DNA of 64,000 nucleotides from Otatea glauca (taxonomy: Eukaryota; Streptophyta; Magnoliopsida; Poales; Poaceae). Position 1 is the first letter of the stretch; each line of letters opens with the position of its first letter. Where the stretch lies: positions 9,982,309-10,046,308 of the forward strand of contig CM070730.1 of assembly GCA_036346275.1 (NCBI GenBank), read 5' to 3'. Below, piece after piece: positions 45,115 to 59,079 of the stretch. Under the pieces are notes generated by a model. That model made no database searches, had not been told where the DNA came from, and saw only the letters and a program-made list of their open reading frames with translations. The position numbers and the translations under genes were made by a program.

Positions 45115-48100
45115 AAAAGTACTACGACTTAACCATAGAAATACACAAGTGTGCAGCTCCCTCTAAGAATACACAATTGCGTACTAGCAACACAAGAAGA
45201 CGAACACGTTTTCGGTACTTGAATTTGTCATAAGAAATTCTCATACAAGATTGCAGTAGGCAGACCCAAATCGCAACGACCTACCATTTAGCCGACAAAT
45301 TGTTCCTGGCGGCGATCGATCGGATTAGCAATGTACAGCCCGTATCCGGTTGTCGCACTCACAGGGATTTCCGAGGCAAAATCCTCCACACGGGCGATCG
45401 GTTCGTGCATGCACACATAAACTCCGAATCTGGCAGTCAACTGAACTAAACTTCAGAAACTTCAGATGCGTGTATATATTTTCTTCAGCGTTGCTATTCC
45501 AATCAGCATGCATATATAGGACCCAAGGGTAGCGCTATTTTATAGCTTGTTGCGAGCTGTTCGAACTTAGAACTCAGCCTCGTTCAGTTCCCATGTCCTT
45601 CGCTCCTCGCACGTAGCTTCCAAGAACACTGCACGCCCCCATTTTTTCTAATCCATTTCCACAGCACCAAACCTGAATTGGTACGGCAAGCAAAGGAGAG
45701 ACACGGCATCGTATTCAATCATCGGGCATATGTATAATCATATGCATTTAGTAACCGCATGCACGGGTTAAGGAATATAGTTCTTGTCTGACTGATTTGA
45801 TTCTCTAGAACACGTACTCCTACTCCACTAACTCCTGCACAAAGACACATACATCTCCTTTGTCTTCAGGTTCCTGAGTGGCTCGTGAAGCTTCTTGCTT
45901 GCTTCACGTACGTTCTTATTTCGCGCAATGAATACAGTCACATCGCCCTCGATTGGGTTCTGAATATAATTGAATTTTAGTGATTAATTAACCAGTCCGG
46001 TTCTTGATTGACTGGGGAAAGTGCGATTTTCAGAATGTGATGGAATTGAGAGGAGCCATCAGCTAAGCATGGCCCGCAGGAGATTGCACTGTATTGTGTT
46101 CTTGTTAAATTGGACAGGAGAACTAAGTGTCCATTGTGTTAGGACGTCGTCTTCTACGTTGCACCCCAGCAGCTGTACCTGTACTACTCGCCATGGACTT
46201 CAATCCATATCCTGATGTGATCGCCGCGACGATACGTTTTACACATCTGAAGCCGACCTACGGTCGAACGACGAGCAGCCTCAGGCTATAGCATTTTCAT
46301 TAATCAACTACAGTAGGTCCATCTCCCTATCAAGCAATGATTCCAAGTCCTGCAGGCCCTGAAGCCACCGTTATTCAGATGATAACTTCCATCTAGAAGT
46401 ATCAACTGATACGTTTGAGAGAGAAGGTTTTTGGTGCCAATGAGATGTAAATCGCAAGAACATATTGGTGATCTAAATGTTTTGTCGATCACATGCAATG
46501 GAAAGTTTTGTTTTGTTTCCGTCTGCAAGTTTCATTAAAGAACTGTTGCTTAATTGTGGAAGCAAGAAGTTGAGCACTTCACGTGCATTGTCAACAATTA
46601 GCAGCAACTTTCATGCATTTAAATTGTTCACAAGCTCTCTCCGTCAGTAATTACCATTGCCATATAGTAGTATATTTACAAGTCACAACCAAAGGGAAAA
46701 AGACTGACGCATAACTCTATACCAAGCAGAGCAGTGGAGCACAAGATAGTTTCAGACACGTAATGCACAAGGTGCGGTTCAGCGTTGAGCACCAAACTGT
46801 GACATATAGCTTTGACTAATTGCTTTCGGTGTTAGTTCTTTTGGCATCTTCCCCACTGCTCCGAGACAGCCATCAGTAACCAGATCAAGTGCCTAAGAAA
46901 ATGCCTGTAACCTGCTGAAGAAGCTGCAAATTGCCTGCCTATTTAACTGTGCAACTAGCTAGACCCTAATTGCTGGTGCAGACTATCCTTCACATATTTC
47001 TGAAGCCAGTTTACAAAATGGTATGTGTGCAAAATCCTACTAACAAGTCATTGACAATAAAAATAGGCACTTTTTCAGCGGCTCAGGACACTGAACCCAT
47101 CTTTGTAGGCATGCCATTTCTGTCCTTCTCCAAGACACTATTCTATTTGCCATTCCAGCCAGCTGTTTCAGACTGAAAGTCTATGGAATCCGATACAGTC
47201 ACCAACCTGCTTAATTAGCCCTACAAATCACAGTAGCATTGCTATGTCTCCTTAATGAACATTTGGATGGATTGTCTCAGTGCAGATTAGCCTTCTTTCT
47301 GGTCAGTGAGCCATCCGAATCAGCACCCAGTGAGGCAATGATTGCCTATCGGCCTACAATTAAGCCCTAAGCCACTTGCTACTGTACCTGATGACTCAGC
47401 GACTTCCCAGTACAGGTTCTTCGCCTCGCAGCAGCTGCCGTACGTATCCTCCCAACTCCCAAGAACAAAATGGCCGATAGATGCGTGGCTGACTGCTGCG
47501 TGGCGCCAAAAGTTGCAAAGCCGGCAAGGCGACGCGCTGCTGGACCTTGATATCGGCGCGGGCCGGCGGTCCGATCCGACGGTCCCGAACGGTGCGGCGG
47601 AGGATCGTCACCAAAATTAGCTTCTTTTGCAATGCAGATGTATACTACTAGTGCTTCAAGTATGCTTGTTCGTTTCAGTATTCAGATGTTAGTATTGTTC
47701 TGCTTTAGTTTCAGTATTCAGATATGCCGAAAGGGTAATGCCTTTTCAGGTGCAGCTTGACGAGCACACACAGTACAGGCAGCCATAGAAGTCACTTACT
47801 CCTGACTTGATGACTTGGCTACTACTACTGCCACTTGTCAATTTTTTTTTTGTCTTGTCTTGTTGGATCATCCTACTCGGATGCCCTTGCATTGCAAGGG
47901 AAATTAAAACGCTTCATTCATCCTGACTTAAAAGAGAGGCCAGGCCAGCGCAGGATGGCTAGCTAGCTTGAAGCAATAAATTTCACCTTTAAAACGCTCG
48001 TACACGCCCATACAGATGTGTTGAGTTCAGTGAACGCGAGCGTAGAGTTCATGTGAGGTTCAGGAATCCGATGTGTGTACATGTTCCCTTGCAAAGTTGT

Positions 48101-49730
48101 TTCACCTAGTACACACTACACAGCTTTTGCCTTTCAGATTCCAACCCAAAAGTTTTAACCAAGGAGTAGCAGCAACAGGCAAGAAACCTGAAGCATGTGT
48201 ACAATTTCCTGCGTAAAAGGGAAGATCAGTTGCTGCTGCTTCTACCACTGCTGCTATACTACTCTTGGATTTGGATGGTGAAGACTGAAGAGCTAGCATA
48301 ACTTACTGTCTATTTAGCCAGGAGGCCCAGGATCACAAGCAAAATGTTGCTTTTGCTGATGTAACCTTATGGAAAACCGAAACTCTTGCCACTTAAGGTT
48401 GGCATTTCCATTTGCATTATTACCAGTACGTAGCATTTGGCACACCACACTCTTGTGTCCATCGATGGAGATGACTTCACCAGCATTGCTATGCAGTACA
48501 ACACGTATTCATGATACAACTTGACATTATAAACTTTGTTATGATGGCTTAATTGAACACCTACCAGATGCATGCACGAACACCAGAAACACAAACACAC
48601 GCACAAATTCGACGCCAAATCCCAATTGGAACGTCAGAAGCAACCAAAGCACATTTATCACGATGAGTCTCTCAGTCAGATCTCTTCTTCCTCCTTTCGG
48701 ACACACCGCTTGCTCTATGCGTGCGTGCCCACAGCTTCCATCGCCTCCTTGACCACCGCCTCCTATTTAGTGACGGACTCAGAACCAAATCTTAGGAGGT
48801 GCTTATCGATTTGTAGCCCATCGCATCGTCACCCTCTCGGCCCCAGCAGCCCTTTTATTCGTCGGGGGTAGAGTGTGCCCTAACCCTCCGTTGGATCCAC
48901 CCCTGCTCGTATTCCACGCGGACCACAGCGCCACTACACCACACCAAACCCCAACCAAAACACATCTAGCCTCCGACACCTTACGAGCTAGCGAGGCAGG
49001 AAGCTTCACAAAAGGAATTAAGAATCAATTAACTTACCCATGTAAGTAACATTAATAGCATTATTATGATCATTAGGACTATCTTTTTTCACGTAGTAGT
49101 GGTTGTAAAAAAAGGTAGCAGTAAGCTCTTAGTTAGATGGCCGTGAAATGAATTTCAGTGAGTGGTCAGGTCCCTTTTCTGATTTGAGCTGATCGGAGCT
49201 CGGCAACGGCATGTAAATGACATTGCTGACCTTTTTTCCTTCTGCTTTTCCACAGCTATATAGAGCATCATCATCATCACGTACCTTACCTAGTCATCAG
49301 TAGTAGTTGCGAGACATCCTGGATCTTCAAGGAACTATAACTGTTCAGGGTCGCATATAATGGTGCATCAGCTGAAATCTAATCTAGCTCCACATATAAT
49401 GGCCTCGCTCACTCACCAAATACATGTTATGATCCATGTATCGATTCAATTATTAGTTCATCTAAAAAGGGCCATAATTACACTGTAATCTATATTGAAC
49501 TCGAGAGATAATGGAGGGTGAGCTAAGAGATTTCATGCAGTATTTAAGACGCCCCAAGGGTGAGTTAAGGTGGCCTCACATGTCAGCTACCCAAAGGCCT
49601 ACTCTTTTTGTTTTTGAGACGCCCCAAGGACTACTACCACTGCATAATTTGCTTGCATTTTTCATCACATCCTAATGTTGGCACTTCACAGTTCACACCC
49701 CCGCCAAATCTAAATTCTCCACACCCTCCC
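45115..49730. other. Long intergenic region upstream of the kinase gene
   Basis: No gene is recognised in 4.6 kb. The open frames at 46021, 47342 and 48572 are short, without known domains. The GC-rich patch at 47.4-47.6 kb might be a gene remnant but cannot be named. Regulatory sequence of the kinase gene probably lies in the last part. Confidence 0.4.
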
Positions 49731-49732
49731 TC

Positions 49733-49742
49733 CTATATATAA
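49733..49742 (+). promoter_or_regulatory. TATA box of the receptor-like kinase gene
   Basis: TATATATAAG lies about 150 bases before the ATG at 49886, with a pyrimidine-rich 5' leader between. Confidence 0.6.
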
Positions 49743-49885
49743 GCCTACCCCAAGTACACACACAATGACACAATACATAGGCATAAGCCCAAAGCCACAC
49801 AAGTCTTCTCGTCTGCTCTTCTTCTCTTCTCCTCCTCCCTTGTGTGTGCAAGAAACCCAAGGGCACAAGCTGAAAGCAAGGAAGG

Positions 49886-51044
49886 ATGGGGCAGAGGTAC
49901 AGGTTACTCTGCTGCGGCTGCGGCGGCAATGCGGCAGCAGGCGACCGCGATGTCAAGGAGGAGGCGGACTTTGGCGCCGGGGTAACTGACGGGAATAAAG
50001 GGGGCGCCGCCGGGCCGCGGCGGCTGTCGTGGGCGCAGGTGGAGAGGATGACGGGCGGATTCACCTCGGCCGTGGTCGGCGAGGGCGGGTTCAGCACCGT
50101 CTACCTCGCGCGCCTCTCCGGTGCCCTCGCCGCCGTCAAGGTCCACCGCAGCAGCGAGCGCCTCCACCGCGTGTTCCGGCAGGAACTCGACGCCCTCCTC
50201 CGCGTCCGCCACCCTCACATCGTCCGCCTCCTCGCCTTCTGCGACCAGCAAGGTGGGTGCTTGATTTGGTTTCTTGCGCTCTCTCGAGCGCATTCTTTGC
50301 TAGTACCATGTTGTGCGTCGTGCTGAAAGGTTCTGGCTTTTGGTCGATGCAGAGGAGGGCGTGCTGGTGCTGGAGTTTGCGGCGAACGGGAACCTGCACG
50401 AGAGGCTGCATGGCGGCGGGAAGGCCGCGGGGACGATGCCGTGGGCGCGGCGGGTGTCGGTGGCGCTGCAGGTGGCGCGGGCGCTCGAGTACCTGCACGA
50501 CCGGTGCGAGCCGCAGGTGGTGCACGGCGACGTCAAGGCCTCGAACGTGCTCCTGGACGCGGCCATGTCAGCGAAGATCTGCGACTTCGGGTCGGCACGG
50601 ATGGGGTTCTCGGCCGCCGTCCGCCCGCGGTCGTCGGCGCACACCATGCTCGGCTCCCCGGGCTACGTCGACCCGCACTACATCCGCTCCGGTGTGGTCA
50701 CCAAGAAGAGCGACGTGTACAGCTTCGGCGTCCTCCTTCTCGAGCTCCTCACCGGCATGGAGGCCTTCTGCGCCGAGGAGGGCCGCCTCCTCACGGCCGT
50801 CCACGCGCCGAGGCTCAAGGCCGGCGTCGCCCCTTGCGACGCGCGGGGGCTGGTCGACGAGAGGCTGGGGAGCGCCTACGACGCTGCCGAGGCCTCGGCC
50901 GTGGAGGCGCTGGCCGCGTCCTGCGTCGGCGAGAACCCCAGCCTCCGGCCGTCCATGGCCGACGTGGTGCGCACCCTGGAGCAGAGCGCGCAGGGATCCA
51001 TCTCGACCGTCGGGAAGAGATCGAACGGCCACGGAAAGTTGTGA
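49886..51044 (+). CDS. Receptor-like cytoplasmic kinase, non-RD type
   Basis: A serine/threonine kinase of 352 residues in two exons (49886-50252, 50353-51044; 100-bp intron, GT-AG). There is no signal peptide, ectodomain or transmembrane segment. The N-terminus MGQRYRLLCCGCGG has glycine 2 and nearby cysteines suited to N-myristoylation and palmitoylation, so plasma-membrane anchoring is likely. Kinase motifs: GEGGFSTVYLA (P-loop), AAVKVH (ATP lysine), HGDVKASNVLLD (catalytic loop, with G in place of R of HRD), DFGSARMG, GSPGYVDPHY and DVYSFGVLLLELLTG. The sequence FSTVYLAR...VFRQELDALLRVRHPHIVRLL resembles the Arabidopsis At1g33260/At4g10390 group. Non-RD kinases often act in defence signalling, but no role can be inferred here. 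The coding region is very GC-rich, typical of some grass genes. Confidence 0.93.
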
Positions 51045-51464
51045 TTCACGAGGAGGTCGTCGCATCCTAGGCGCTTAGATCTGGCTTGCCGAGCTTGTGA
51101 TGATGACGTGAGCTGCACACGTGGAGTACTGCTATTGGGCGGGGGCGAACAAAGCGTAGTGGGCGAGCCTATAAAAAAAGAATCGAAGAAAAGGGGGAAA
51201 AAAGGGTTGATTTGGGGAAAGAAAATATCCGGAGCGGAAAAGGGGTTTGTGTGTGCTCATGGGGAATTTCTATCACATTGTGCCAAAGTGGCAGCGAATT
51301 CGGAGGGGAAAAACTAGAAAAAAAAAAGGATCGTCCATTTTACGATTCTAAAGATTTTGGTGATTCTTTTGTTGTTGTGTAAAGTAAATCGCGTGTTATT
51401 GCTACTGCTGTTCTAATTTGCTCGTGTTTTTATGTGTGTGTGTTTTGCTCATGTTGATTGTGCT

Positions 51465-51470
51465 AATAAA
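51465..51470 (+). terminator. Candidate polyadenylation signal of the kinase gene
   Basis: AATAAA about 420 bases after the stop, in a T-rich 3' region. Placement is plausible but unproven. Confidence 0.3.
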
Positions 51471-51499
51471 ATGGAGTTAAATTCCGAATTGTGGTGGGT

Positions 51500-53690
51500 T
51501 TGAGATTTTGAAGGCATGGTCTGTGAAAATTGTGTACATATTTGCGCAAAAATTGCTTGTGCAACCTTTTCTTTTGTAGACAAAAAATCAAGTGCAACTT
51601 ATCTATATATTATAAAAACAACCGGTGATATTTAAGGCACCTTCTTTGTTTTAAGGGCAACAAAATCTCACAATAATCTTAAAAATTGAAAAATTCTAGA
51701 AATTATCATATTAATAGGAAGAAAAAGAGAAGGATCTCTTACATCTATTTTGGTGATGTTGGATTATAACGGTGCAGATTAATCATACATAAATACTAGA
51801 ATTATATAACAAATACAATTGTATTTCGATCATTAGAAATATAGTTGTATATAAAGACAATCGTATAATAATATCTAGCCGTTTAGTTGGGCGAGTAAGC
51901 CTGTTAGTTTGTAACTGGTTGCAGCGTGGCAATTACTATTGGCAGTAGGGTACATTGTAGTTAGACAAACAAACAAATCTACTAGTCCTTGTTCAAAAAT
52001 AAACAGGGTATTATGGCCTCTTAATTTCGACTTTATTCCGCTGTCGTGAAGAGCCAATTACTGGATACTGGCATCCAGATTTCAAGTGCATTTTTTGTTT
52101 TTCCTTTGAACGCACATATTCGCTTGTTCTTTCTCCATGAGACCATGATGACAAGTTGACAACTCAGTCCGTGCCTGCCGCTCGCTCGCTGACCGAGTAT
52201 AATACTCCATAATGCTTGTATCTCAGTCAAATAAATGTATACTACAACTCCGTTCCGTCTTCGTTACTCTTTTCAAACACGATTCACCCCAAAGAATCAA
52301 ACTACTATATCAGATGAAGTAGAAAAGATCAGTTCCCATTTTGGCAAAATGGAAAATTTCGCCATACTAGTACTACTATTTTTTTTGTTTTGCGCAAATA
52401 CTAGTGCTACTACTAGAGGGGAAGAATTCCAACCCTAATAATGCAAGCCAAATGATTAACGGGTTTCCGACAGCACTGATGGCCTAAGCAGGAAGGGCTT
52501 GACTTTAGACGGAGCCTTGGAAAGGGACACATGCGCTTGCATTGCTCCCAAACTAACCACACAATGACACACATTGAATGGCAGGACGCACAGGCACAGG
52601 CACAGCCCTCCCGGGGCAAAACTCTGCTCACGCAAAACCGAGCAAAAAACGCGGACGTTGACGTGCTCCCCGTACGAAAAACGCCGTCCGCTCGGCAGCT
52701 GCTGCTGCTGCCGGTGACATACATCGCACTGATCGCAGTGCCAATTAAGCCATGTATGTGGAGCTTGGGTGTATTTGCCCCGTTTGCACACTTCTTTTTC
52801 TATCTTTAATTTTATCCCGAACAAAATTGCAGTTTAGTCTTTTTTTTTTTAACCACGGAATTACCAGCACATAATACGTATCACTTACCATAGCAGATCA
52901 TCAGCACCAAATTGGCAAATGCGGTAGGTGGCAAGCTCTACCTTCTTGTTGAGCTCAGGTACCACGGTAGGTATCTATTGAGATCGGGCTCTGCGGTACA
53001 CGTCCTGCTGAGTTCGGATACCATAGTAGCTCGTCTGCAACGATGGGTGCAGTACCAGTGTCCTACTATGGTAGGAGAGCACGGTAAGTGACATATATCA
53101 TCTGTTGGTGCTTTAGCAATCGAGAAGATAGCTACATTTATAATTTTATTTGAAAGAGAGTAAAAAAAATATGAAGACGAGTCAAATATGCCAAAGTTTC
53201 GAGCTGGCCCGTCGCGGCCTGGGCCGGGGGGACGCGCCGGTGGCGCATCCCGGTCGTGATTGCACGTGTAAACCTCCGTGAAATTGGCCTCCCGTCTCTT
53301 TCGGCCGCGCGCGTCCGACGGCGACGCGTAATCCACTGATGGGTTAGAACTGAACGAGGCCTCGGTTAAATATGGCTTAATATAGCCGTTCTTTTCCACG
53401 CATACAAATACAATAATTTCTTGTTACGATTTTTTCTTTTTAGTTCATTTTATCCTTTGTAACGGGCAAGGGACAGTGTCATGGTCATTGAAACAGTTTA
53501 TCATATCGTGTTCGTGTGGTGGCCGATACGACCGATATTTAGAACCATGTACACTGCCCGGAAAAGATAGAACAATTGAACGCATGACATGATAAGGCTG
53601 GTTTTGTTATTAGAGATGGGCAGTAATGGAGTTCTTTGCAACCAAGGAAGAGGACTGAAGCAACCAAAAACGCTATGTTCCTTGATGGCC
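51500..53690. other. Intergenic sequence between the kinase and H-protein genes
   Basis: No gene. 52870-53110 repeats 'accatagta', 'accacggtagg' and 'cttaccat/cttaccg' phrases in both orientations and may be a decayed small element. A T run lies at about 52841-52850. Confidence 0.4.
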
Positions 53691-53691
53691 T

Positions 53692-54854
53692 CTAGTGAGC
53701 GTCTTCCTCCTCGCAGTGCTTGGTGTACTTGGCCGCGTCCAGCAGGGAGTCCAGCTCCGGCGGGCTGCTCGGCTTCACCTTGATCATCCACCCATCTTCG
53801 TACGGGCTCGAGTTGATCTGGTAAAATTAACATTGCATTACTGCTTTGCATTACGTTAACATTGCAGCAAACAGTCCAGCATCGAGGTGTTGATAGTACC
53901 AGGCCGGGTGTCTTGGACAGCTTTGCATTAACCTCGACGACCTCACCGGAGATGGGGGAGTTGACGTCGCTGGTGGCCTTCACACTCTCCACGTTACCGA
54001 AGGGTCCTCCATGGCTCACCTTCGCGCCGGCCTCCGGCAGCTCGACAAACACCACCTCTCCGAGATGGCCCTGCAGCAAGTGTAACAGTATATATTCCAT
54101 TAGAATTTGGAAAAAAAAAGCTTTATACTTAAGTTGATTATGTAGCATAGTGTGATATTACTACTGAAATACAGCAATCTCAAACTGACCCTACGACTCG
54201 TGCTAGTTCTTTCGCAAGTCAATTTGATTAACACAGTACTGCATATGAAAGGCATGGAAAAACCGTTGTTACCTGAGCATGGTCAGTGATGCCAATTGTG
54301 GCCACGGAGCCATCATTCTTGACCCACTCATGAGAGGAAGTGTACTTCAACCCATCAAGAACTGCAACACGCATCAAACATGACCATGGCTTAATCTACA
54401 GGAACTACAGTTACAGCATGCGTTGTTGAAAGTTGAAGCTAATTTACAGAACAAGTATTCTCCTCTTTTGTAATTGTAGGATTTTCTATTCTAAGTGGAG
54501 AATTTTAATTTTCCTCCTTTTTTCCAGTATAAGATAATACTCTACTACAGCAGCAAGGACCACTGCATATGTAATAAAATACAGATAATTAAAGAAGCCA
54601 CAATGTCTTGAGTGCAAAGGGTTAGTCTGAAGAAGTTAACAGGACACAATGCAAGAATTAATGTACAGGAGCAAGAAAATTGTGCATATACTTTCTTCCA
54701 AAAAGAAAAGCATCTTATTGAACTCTACTTTAGCTAGCAAATGTATACCACTGGAGAAATATCTGGAGATAGAATAGGCAGGGGCAGCCCTGGCTCCACT
54801 GCATGAAATCTTGAGGGCACTGGCAGCTGAGCTAGCCCACAACCTCAGAGCCAT
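53692..54854 (-). CDS. GDCSH: Glycine cleavage system H protein, mitochondrial
   Basis: H protein carries the lipoyl arm that shuttles the aminomethyl group between the P, T and L proteins of glycine decarboxylase in the mitochondrial matrix, central to photorespiration. Four exons on the minus strand: 54749-54854, 54273-54361, 53900-54070, 53692-53817. All are in frame with GT-AG introns and give 163 residues. Residues 1-35 (MALRLWASSAASALKISCSG...SRYFSS) form a typical mitochondrial transit peptide. The mature part starts VLDGLKYTSSHEWVK, followed by GITDHAQ, GHLGEVVFVELPEAG and the lipoylation site ESVKATSDVNSPISGEV, whose lysine receives the lipoyl group. It ends KYTKHCEEEDAH. Length and all key residues match the family; nothing is broken. 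Confidence 0.97.
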
Positions 54855-54899
54855 TCTGTGCCGACGCTTGTAACCAAAGCAACAAGTATATCTGTGTTC

Positions 54900-57820
54900 G
54901 TCTTTCCCCTCTCCTGGTAGGCTAGTAGCAGCTCAGTGGTATTAGTGGAAAGAAGCAAGTGAGAGGATAGGGAATTGTTTGGCTCAGGAAGAGGGGGGAA
55001 AGATAAGAGGGGTGTGCAGGGATAGGATTTGTATGGTTGGTGGGTACTCGTAGCCTCATCCTTGTTTAGACCAGAGCCATTAATTCAGCTCTGCTTGATC
55101 CAAAACCCAGGGGTTAGGGTTAATCAAATGTAAGTCCAGCAAATTGGAGGTAGTTTTGTAATACCAGTGATTGGACTAGTGAGTTAAATTTCAACTGTCA
55201 ACGGCCATAGATTTGGGATGCTGCAATTCACTATCCTGAGTCCTGACACACATGAAAGTGAAGTTTTTCTGTATCACCTGGTAGAATAAAATAGCAAATT
55301 TGGATCTAATCTTGGTCAAATGTACAGCATATCATGTTTAGGGAGAGATGGGTCAATGCTAATCTATCTTGTCCTTTCCACGTGGCGTATTCCCATTGGT
55401 TCGCGATGTATCCCTGCTGTACATAACCGTCGTTACACAGGGAAAATACTCCTCGTGACGGCGGCAGAAGACTATGGCTGCCTGCAAATTTGAATAGCCA
55501 TTATGTTCACATAGGAGCTTCGACGATTGCACCTAAGTAAGCGTCTGCACTCGATAGATCGCCCCAGTCTTCGTGCAAGGCGCAGCGCCAGGAAGGAAGA
55601 AAGCGAAACTGTAACTATAAAAAATGCTCCATTTGGTGAAGCTCAAGCGGAGCGTGCATGAGAATTATCCGTGATCCGTGGAGCAGTTGAGACAGTTGGA
55701 GAGAGCTAGAGCAGATGAAAATACGAGATTTGGGAGCGGGACAACTCACGGGGATATGCTAAAGCAAAGGAATTATCTTGTTTGTAAAGAAAAAGAAAAA
55801 AGCTTGAGCTGCCTGGCTGGAATGTTTGGTTGGATCATGCGCCCCGGCCCAAGAAATCCTCGCTTCTTCTCCCTCGATAATTTGAAGCCATGAGCTCTGC
55901 TCATCCAGTGGCGATGATTCCCGCTATTCTAGACAGGCAGCATCTACGTTTTTTTGTTACGCATTTCAATGAAATTCTCTCATGAGATTGCATTGCTATG
56001 ACTTATGAGCCTTTAGGTTAATTTCTAGTTCTACCACTGGCAAGCAGGCCATAGGGTGCAATGTGGCGGGGCGGGGTTGATTTGTACCTGGATGATTGCT
56101 CCTAAATATTTCACAGGAATTTTATTCATAGTTTAGCGTCAAGAACTTATTGATAAGCAAAGGCGAATAAAAAAAAGTTTTGAAAAAGAATGCCTTCCAA
56201 GGAAGGTGCAATTATTAATGTGGATAGCAAGAATCGCCTTTTCTTAGCATGAAGAGAATGTTACTTTACAAGTTGCTTGCGATTCCGGCCTGATTTTGAT
56301 ACCCTAAACAGGGGCACATCACATGCAGTAGACCTGAGGCCGTTTAAGCCCGATCTGGTTGTGGTTACTAATACTACTAAATAATTAGGGGACTGGTAGT
56401 ATGCTATTATTGAGGCTGAGAAAGAGGTTTGGCTTTTGAAATGTTAAGTGAAATCGCTATCTGTAACACTACCAGAGAATCGTATCTTGCTGTCATATAA
56501 TCCTCAGTACATCTTAGAGATATGATCGATCGAAGCAAGTACTACCGGCGAACAATAAACATGCATGCTATCAACTTTAGTACAGGTTGTTCATGAAAAG
56601 CATCAAGAACCAGCAACCATCAGGTCCAGATTGTACTACTGGCTAGTTCACGGGGTACAAGGAAGAAAAAGGAGGCCTTTTGCATGCACTTCATGAGAAC
56701 ATTTAGTTAATCAACTAAACAAAATATGTCACATCCACCTACTAGCAAACGTCATTCAGATATTCACAAAGAGGAGGCTAACTAAGTTTGTGTCATCACA
56801 GAGAACATAACACATGCCAAATGCTAGCATGAGGTTGACATATGCAGAGGCTAACTACCATCACAACAGCAGCATCAACAAAAAGGAGGCCAGAGGAGCT
56901 GGCCAGTTCCAGAAAACAGAGTGCTTAACTACTGCTCCTTACCAGGTGAATGCTTCACACCATCCATTCATATCCTCATGGAATGCACAGGGGAGAGAGA
57001 GGGTTTCTGGTGGCCTATAAGGAGCAAGACCAGCAACCCACTTCTCTGATCAACCAACTTATAATTCATCCTAACATGCATGCTATCCATTCATATGTGT
57101 GTAATGGAGCTTAATTAGAATGGAACATGGCACATGCCAAACACTTCACATTGGGGCAACGCTGCGGTTGGCATTGGAATGGTTATAGCCAGCCATTCGG
57201 GAGAACAGGAGCGAGGCAACAATGCAACATGCTCAAACATATTGGTCACTTCATCGATAGGTCAACCCATCAATAGTACTATTAAGAATATATCAACATT
57301 GCCAATTAACGATCCAGCACACGTATCCTTAATTAGAGCGGTCATTCTCAAAGACTGATGGACCGCACTGATCAACCAACCTATCTCTCAACTGCAGTTT
57401 AAACAACAATCACATCAATTGTTATATATTAAAAGCTCATGATATATGATATGTGGTTAACGGTTCTATGAAAAAAAAAATAGAAATTCAAAAAATCGAA
57501 GAAAAATCAGAAACATCTGACCATAAATTTGATGGACTCTAATTATAACTGCCATCGAATTTTTCTAAGAAAAATAAAAATATACAAGAAATTCTCACAA
57601 GAGAGACAAACAACCAGCCCTCAATTAAACGTAACCATTAGATGTATGTATGGAAACACGGTGCCATCCAGCCCTCAATTTAGTAGACCGTAGACAATTA
57701 AACTATAACCATTGGATGTAAGCCAGCTTCTATTTGAACTCAAAAGATAAAATCCTAAGCCTCATGGGCCCAATCCAAATTTTAACGGGAAACAAAAAAA
57801 AACAACACCAGGGGGTTTAA
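54900..57820. other. Intergenic sequence upstream of GDCSH
   Basis: No gene is recognised. The first few hundred bases presumably hold the H-protein promoter; I could not identify a convincing TATA box. Short frames at 55678, 56814 and 57134 have no known domain. Confidence 0.4.
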
Positions 57821-57827
57821 GACTCCC

Positions 57828-58175
57828 TAGCAGGGTTTGAAAAACCGACGAAAACCGCTCGAAAACCGCAGATTTCGACCGTATCACGCCGGTTCGGGAT
57901 TCAAAATCGGTCGGTAAACCGGTCTAGTTAACAAAAATTCAAACAATTCATGCGACGTAAACCGGTCGAAAATCGGTGAAAACCGCTCGATTTTCGATGA
58001 AATCGAGCAAAAATTACTCAAAATCGGCTCTAAGGAACATTCAATTGGTCGATCGATTTTATTTTATTTTTATTTTTTTCCAAAATTTTTGATTTCTTAA
58101 CCCTTATGTTTTTGACGATTTTCGACTCGATTTTTCTAATTTTCGAACGATTTTTCAAAAACGGTTTTGTGAACC
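57828..58175. repeat. Stuttering-word island (AACCGGTCGAAAA-type) with imperfect inverted ends
   Basis: Drifting copies of 'aaaaccg', 'ccggtcg', 'aaaatcgg' and 'cgattttcg' fill the island. It begins 'agggtttgaaaaaccg' and ends 'aaaacggttttgtgaacctt', whose complement reads aaggttcacaaaaccg, so the ends are roughly inverted. No gene. Confidence 0.55.
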
Positions 58176-59079
58176 TTACTCCCAACAACAGCGATCGTGT
58201 TGTGGAAGGAAACGGCCACCAGCAACCGGCTTGTCCAGCGGCAAATTGCAAATATTAAAGACTACTACCATTGGAAATTGCTAATTTGAGGACACCCTCA
58301 ACATAGCTTTGGTGACAACGTCCTCTTATTGTGACAAGTGGCAGCACCTTCTTCCTTCTACTACTTTCTCTCTCTCTCAAAGGCTCTCTCCTCGTGACAC
58401 TAGGTGTCATCCCCTTTCCACTCCCATTCCCTTCACTCAAACCCAAAATATTTTTTCTTTTTTCAAAATTTTTCTCATAAGTTTTTTTGAAAGATTTGCA
58501 GGAGCTCTACTTTTCATTTAAGAAGAGAAATAACAAAAGATTTTACAACAAACCACGAATGATTCGTGATGCAAGGTTATACCGACTGAAACAACGAAAC
58601 AGCAAGTAAAACAGAGATCGTAAGGAATCAAACTTTAGAACTATAACTTAGGCCAGTCTTACTTAGAAAATGCTTCACAACCCCTAGAAATAACAAACAC
58701 ATGGTAAGAAGTTTGAAAACCTTCCAGTTCAGTGCCAAGGCGAATTTCATTTTTCTATGTGAATGACTGATCTAAATTTCCTGTTGATGATGAGAATGTT
58801 CCATACGACATCTTCCTTGAATTACTGAAAGAGTAAGAATTTTTCTTGAGCTTTCCATTTGCTGATGACCCTAGAGAGCACCGAAATCGGCAGACCACAT
58901 GACGCTGACAGGTTTATTGCCAATTATGTTGCCTTGATATATTTTCTTAGTCTCTGTTCATTCTGGTCATACTACCTTTCCTAAAGTTGGAAGGAATCTC
59001 GTGGAGTACTTTGAGTACGGGGAAGTCCGCAGGGAGGATTAGGAAAGGTAGTATGAAATCGCGGCTTGAGCCGAGCCGA

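Noticed and set aside
42867..45125. Target duplication AAGT... around the 2.2-kb element
   Set aside because: Only four of nine bases agree (aagtcacgg versus aagtactac), too few to claim.
47342..47632. ORFs on both strands around a GC-rich patch
   Set aside because: No recognisable protein in either direction and no splice context; left as intergenic.
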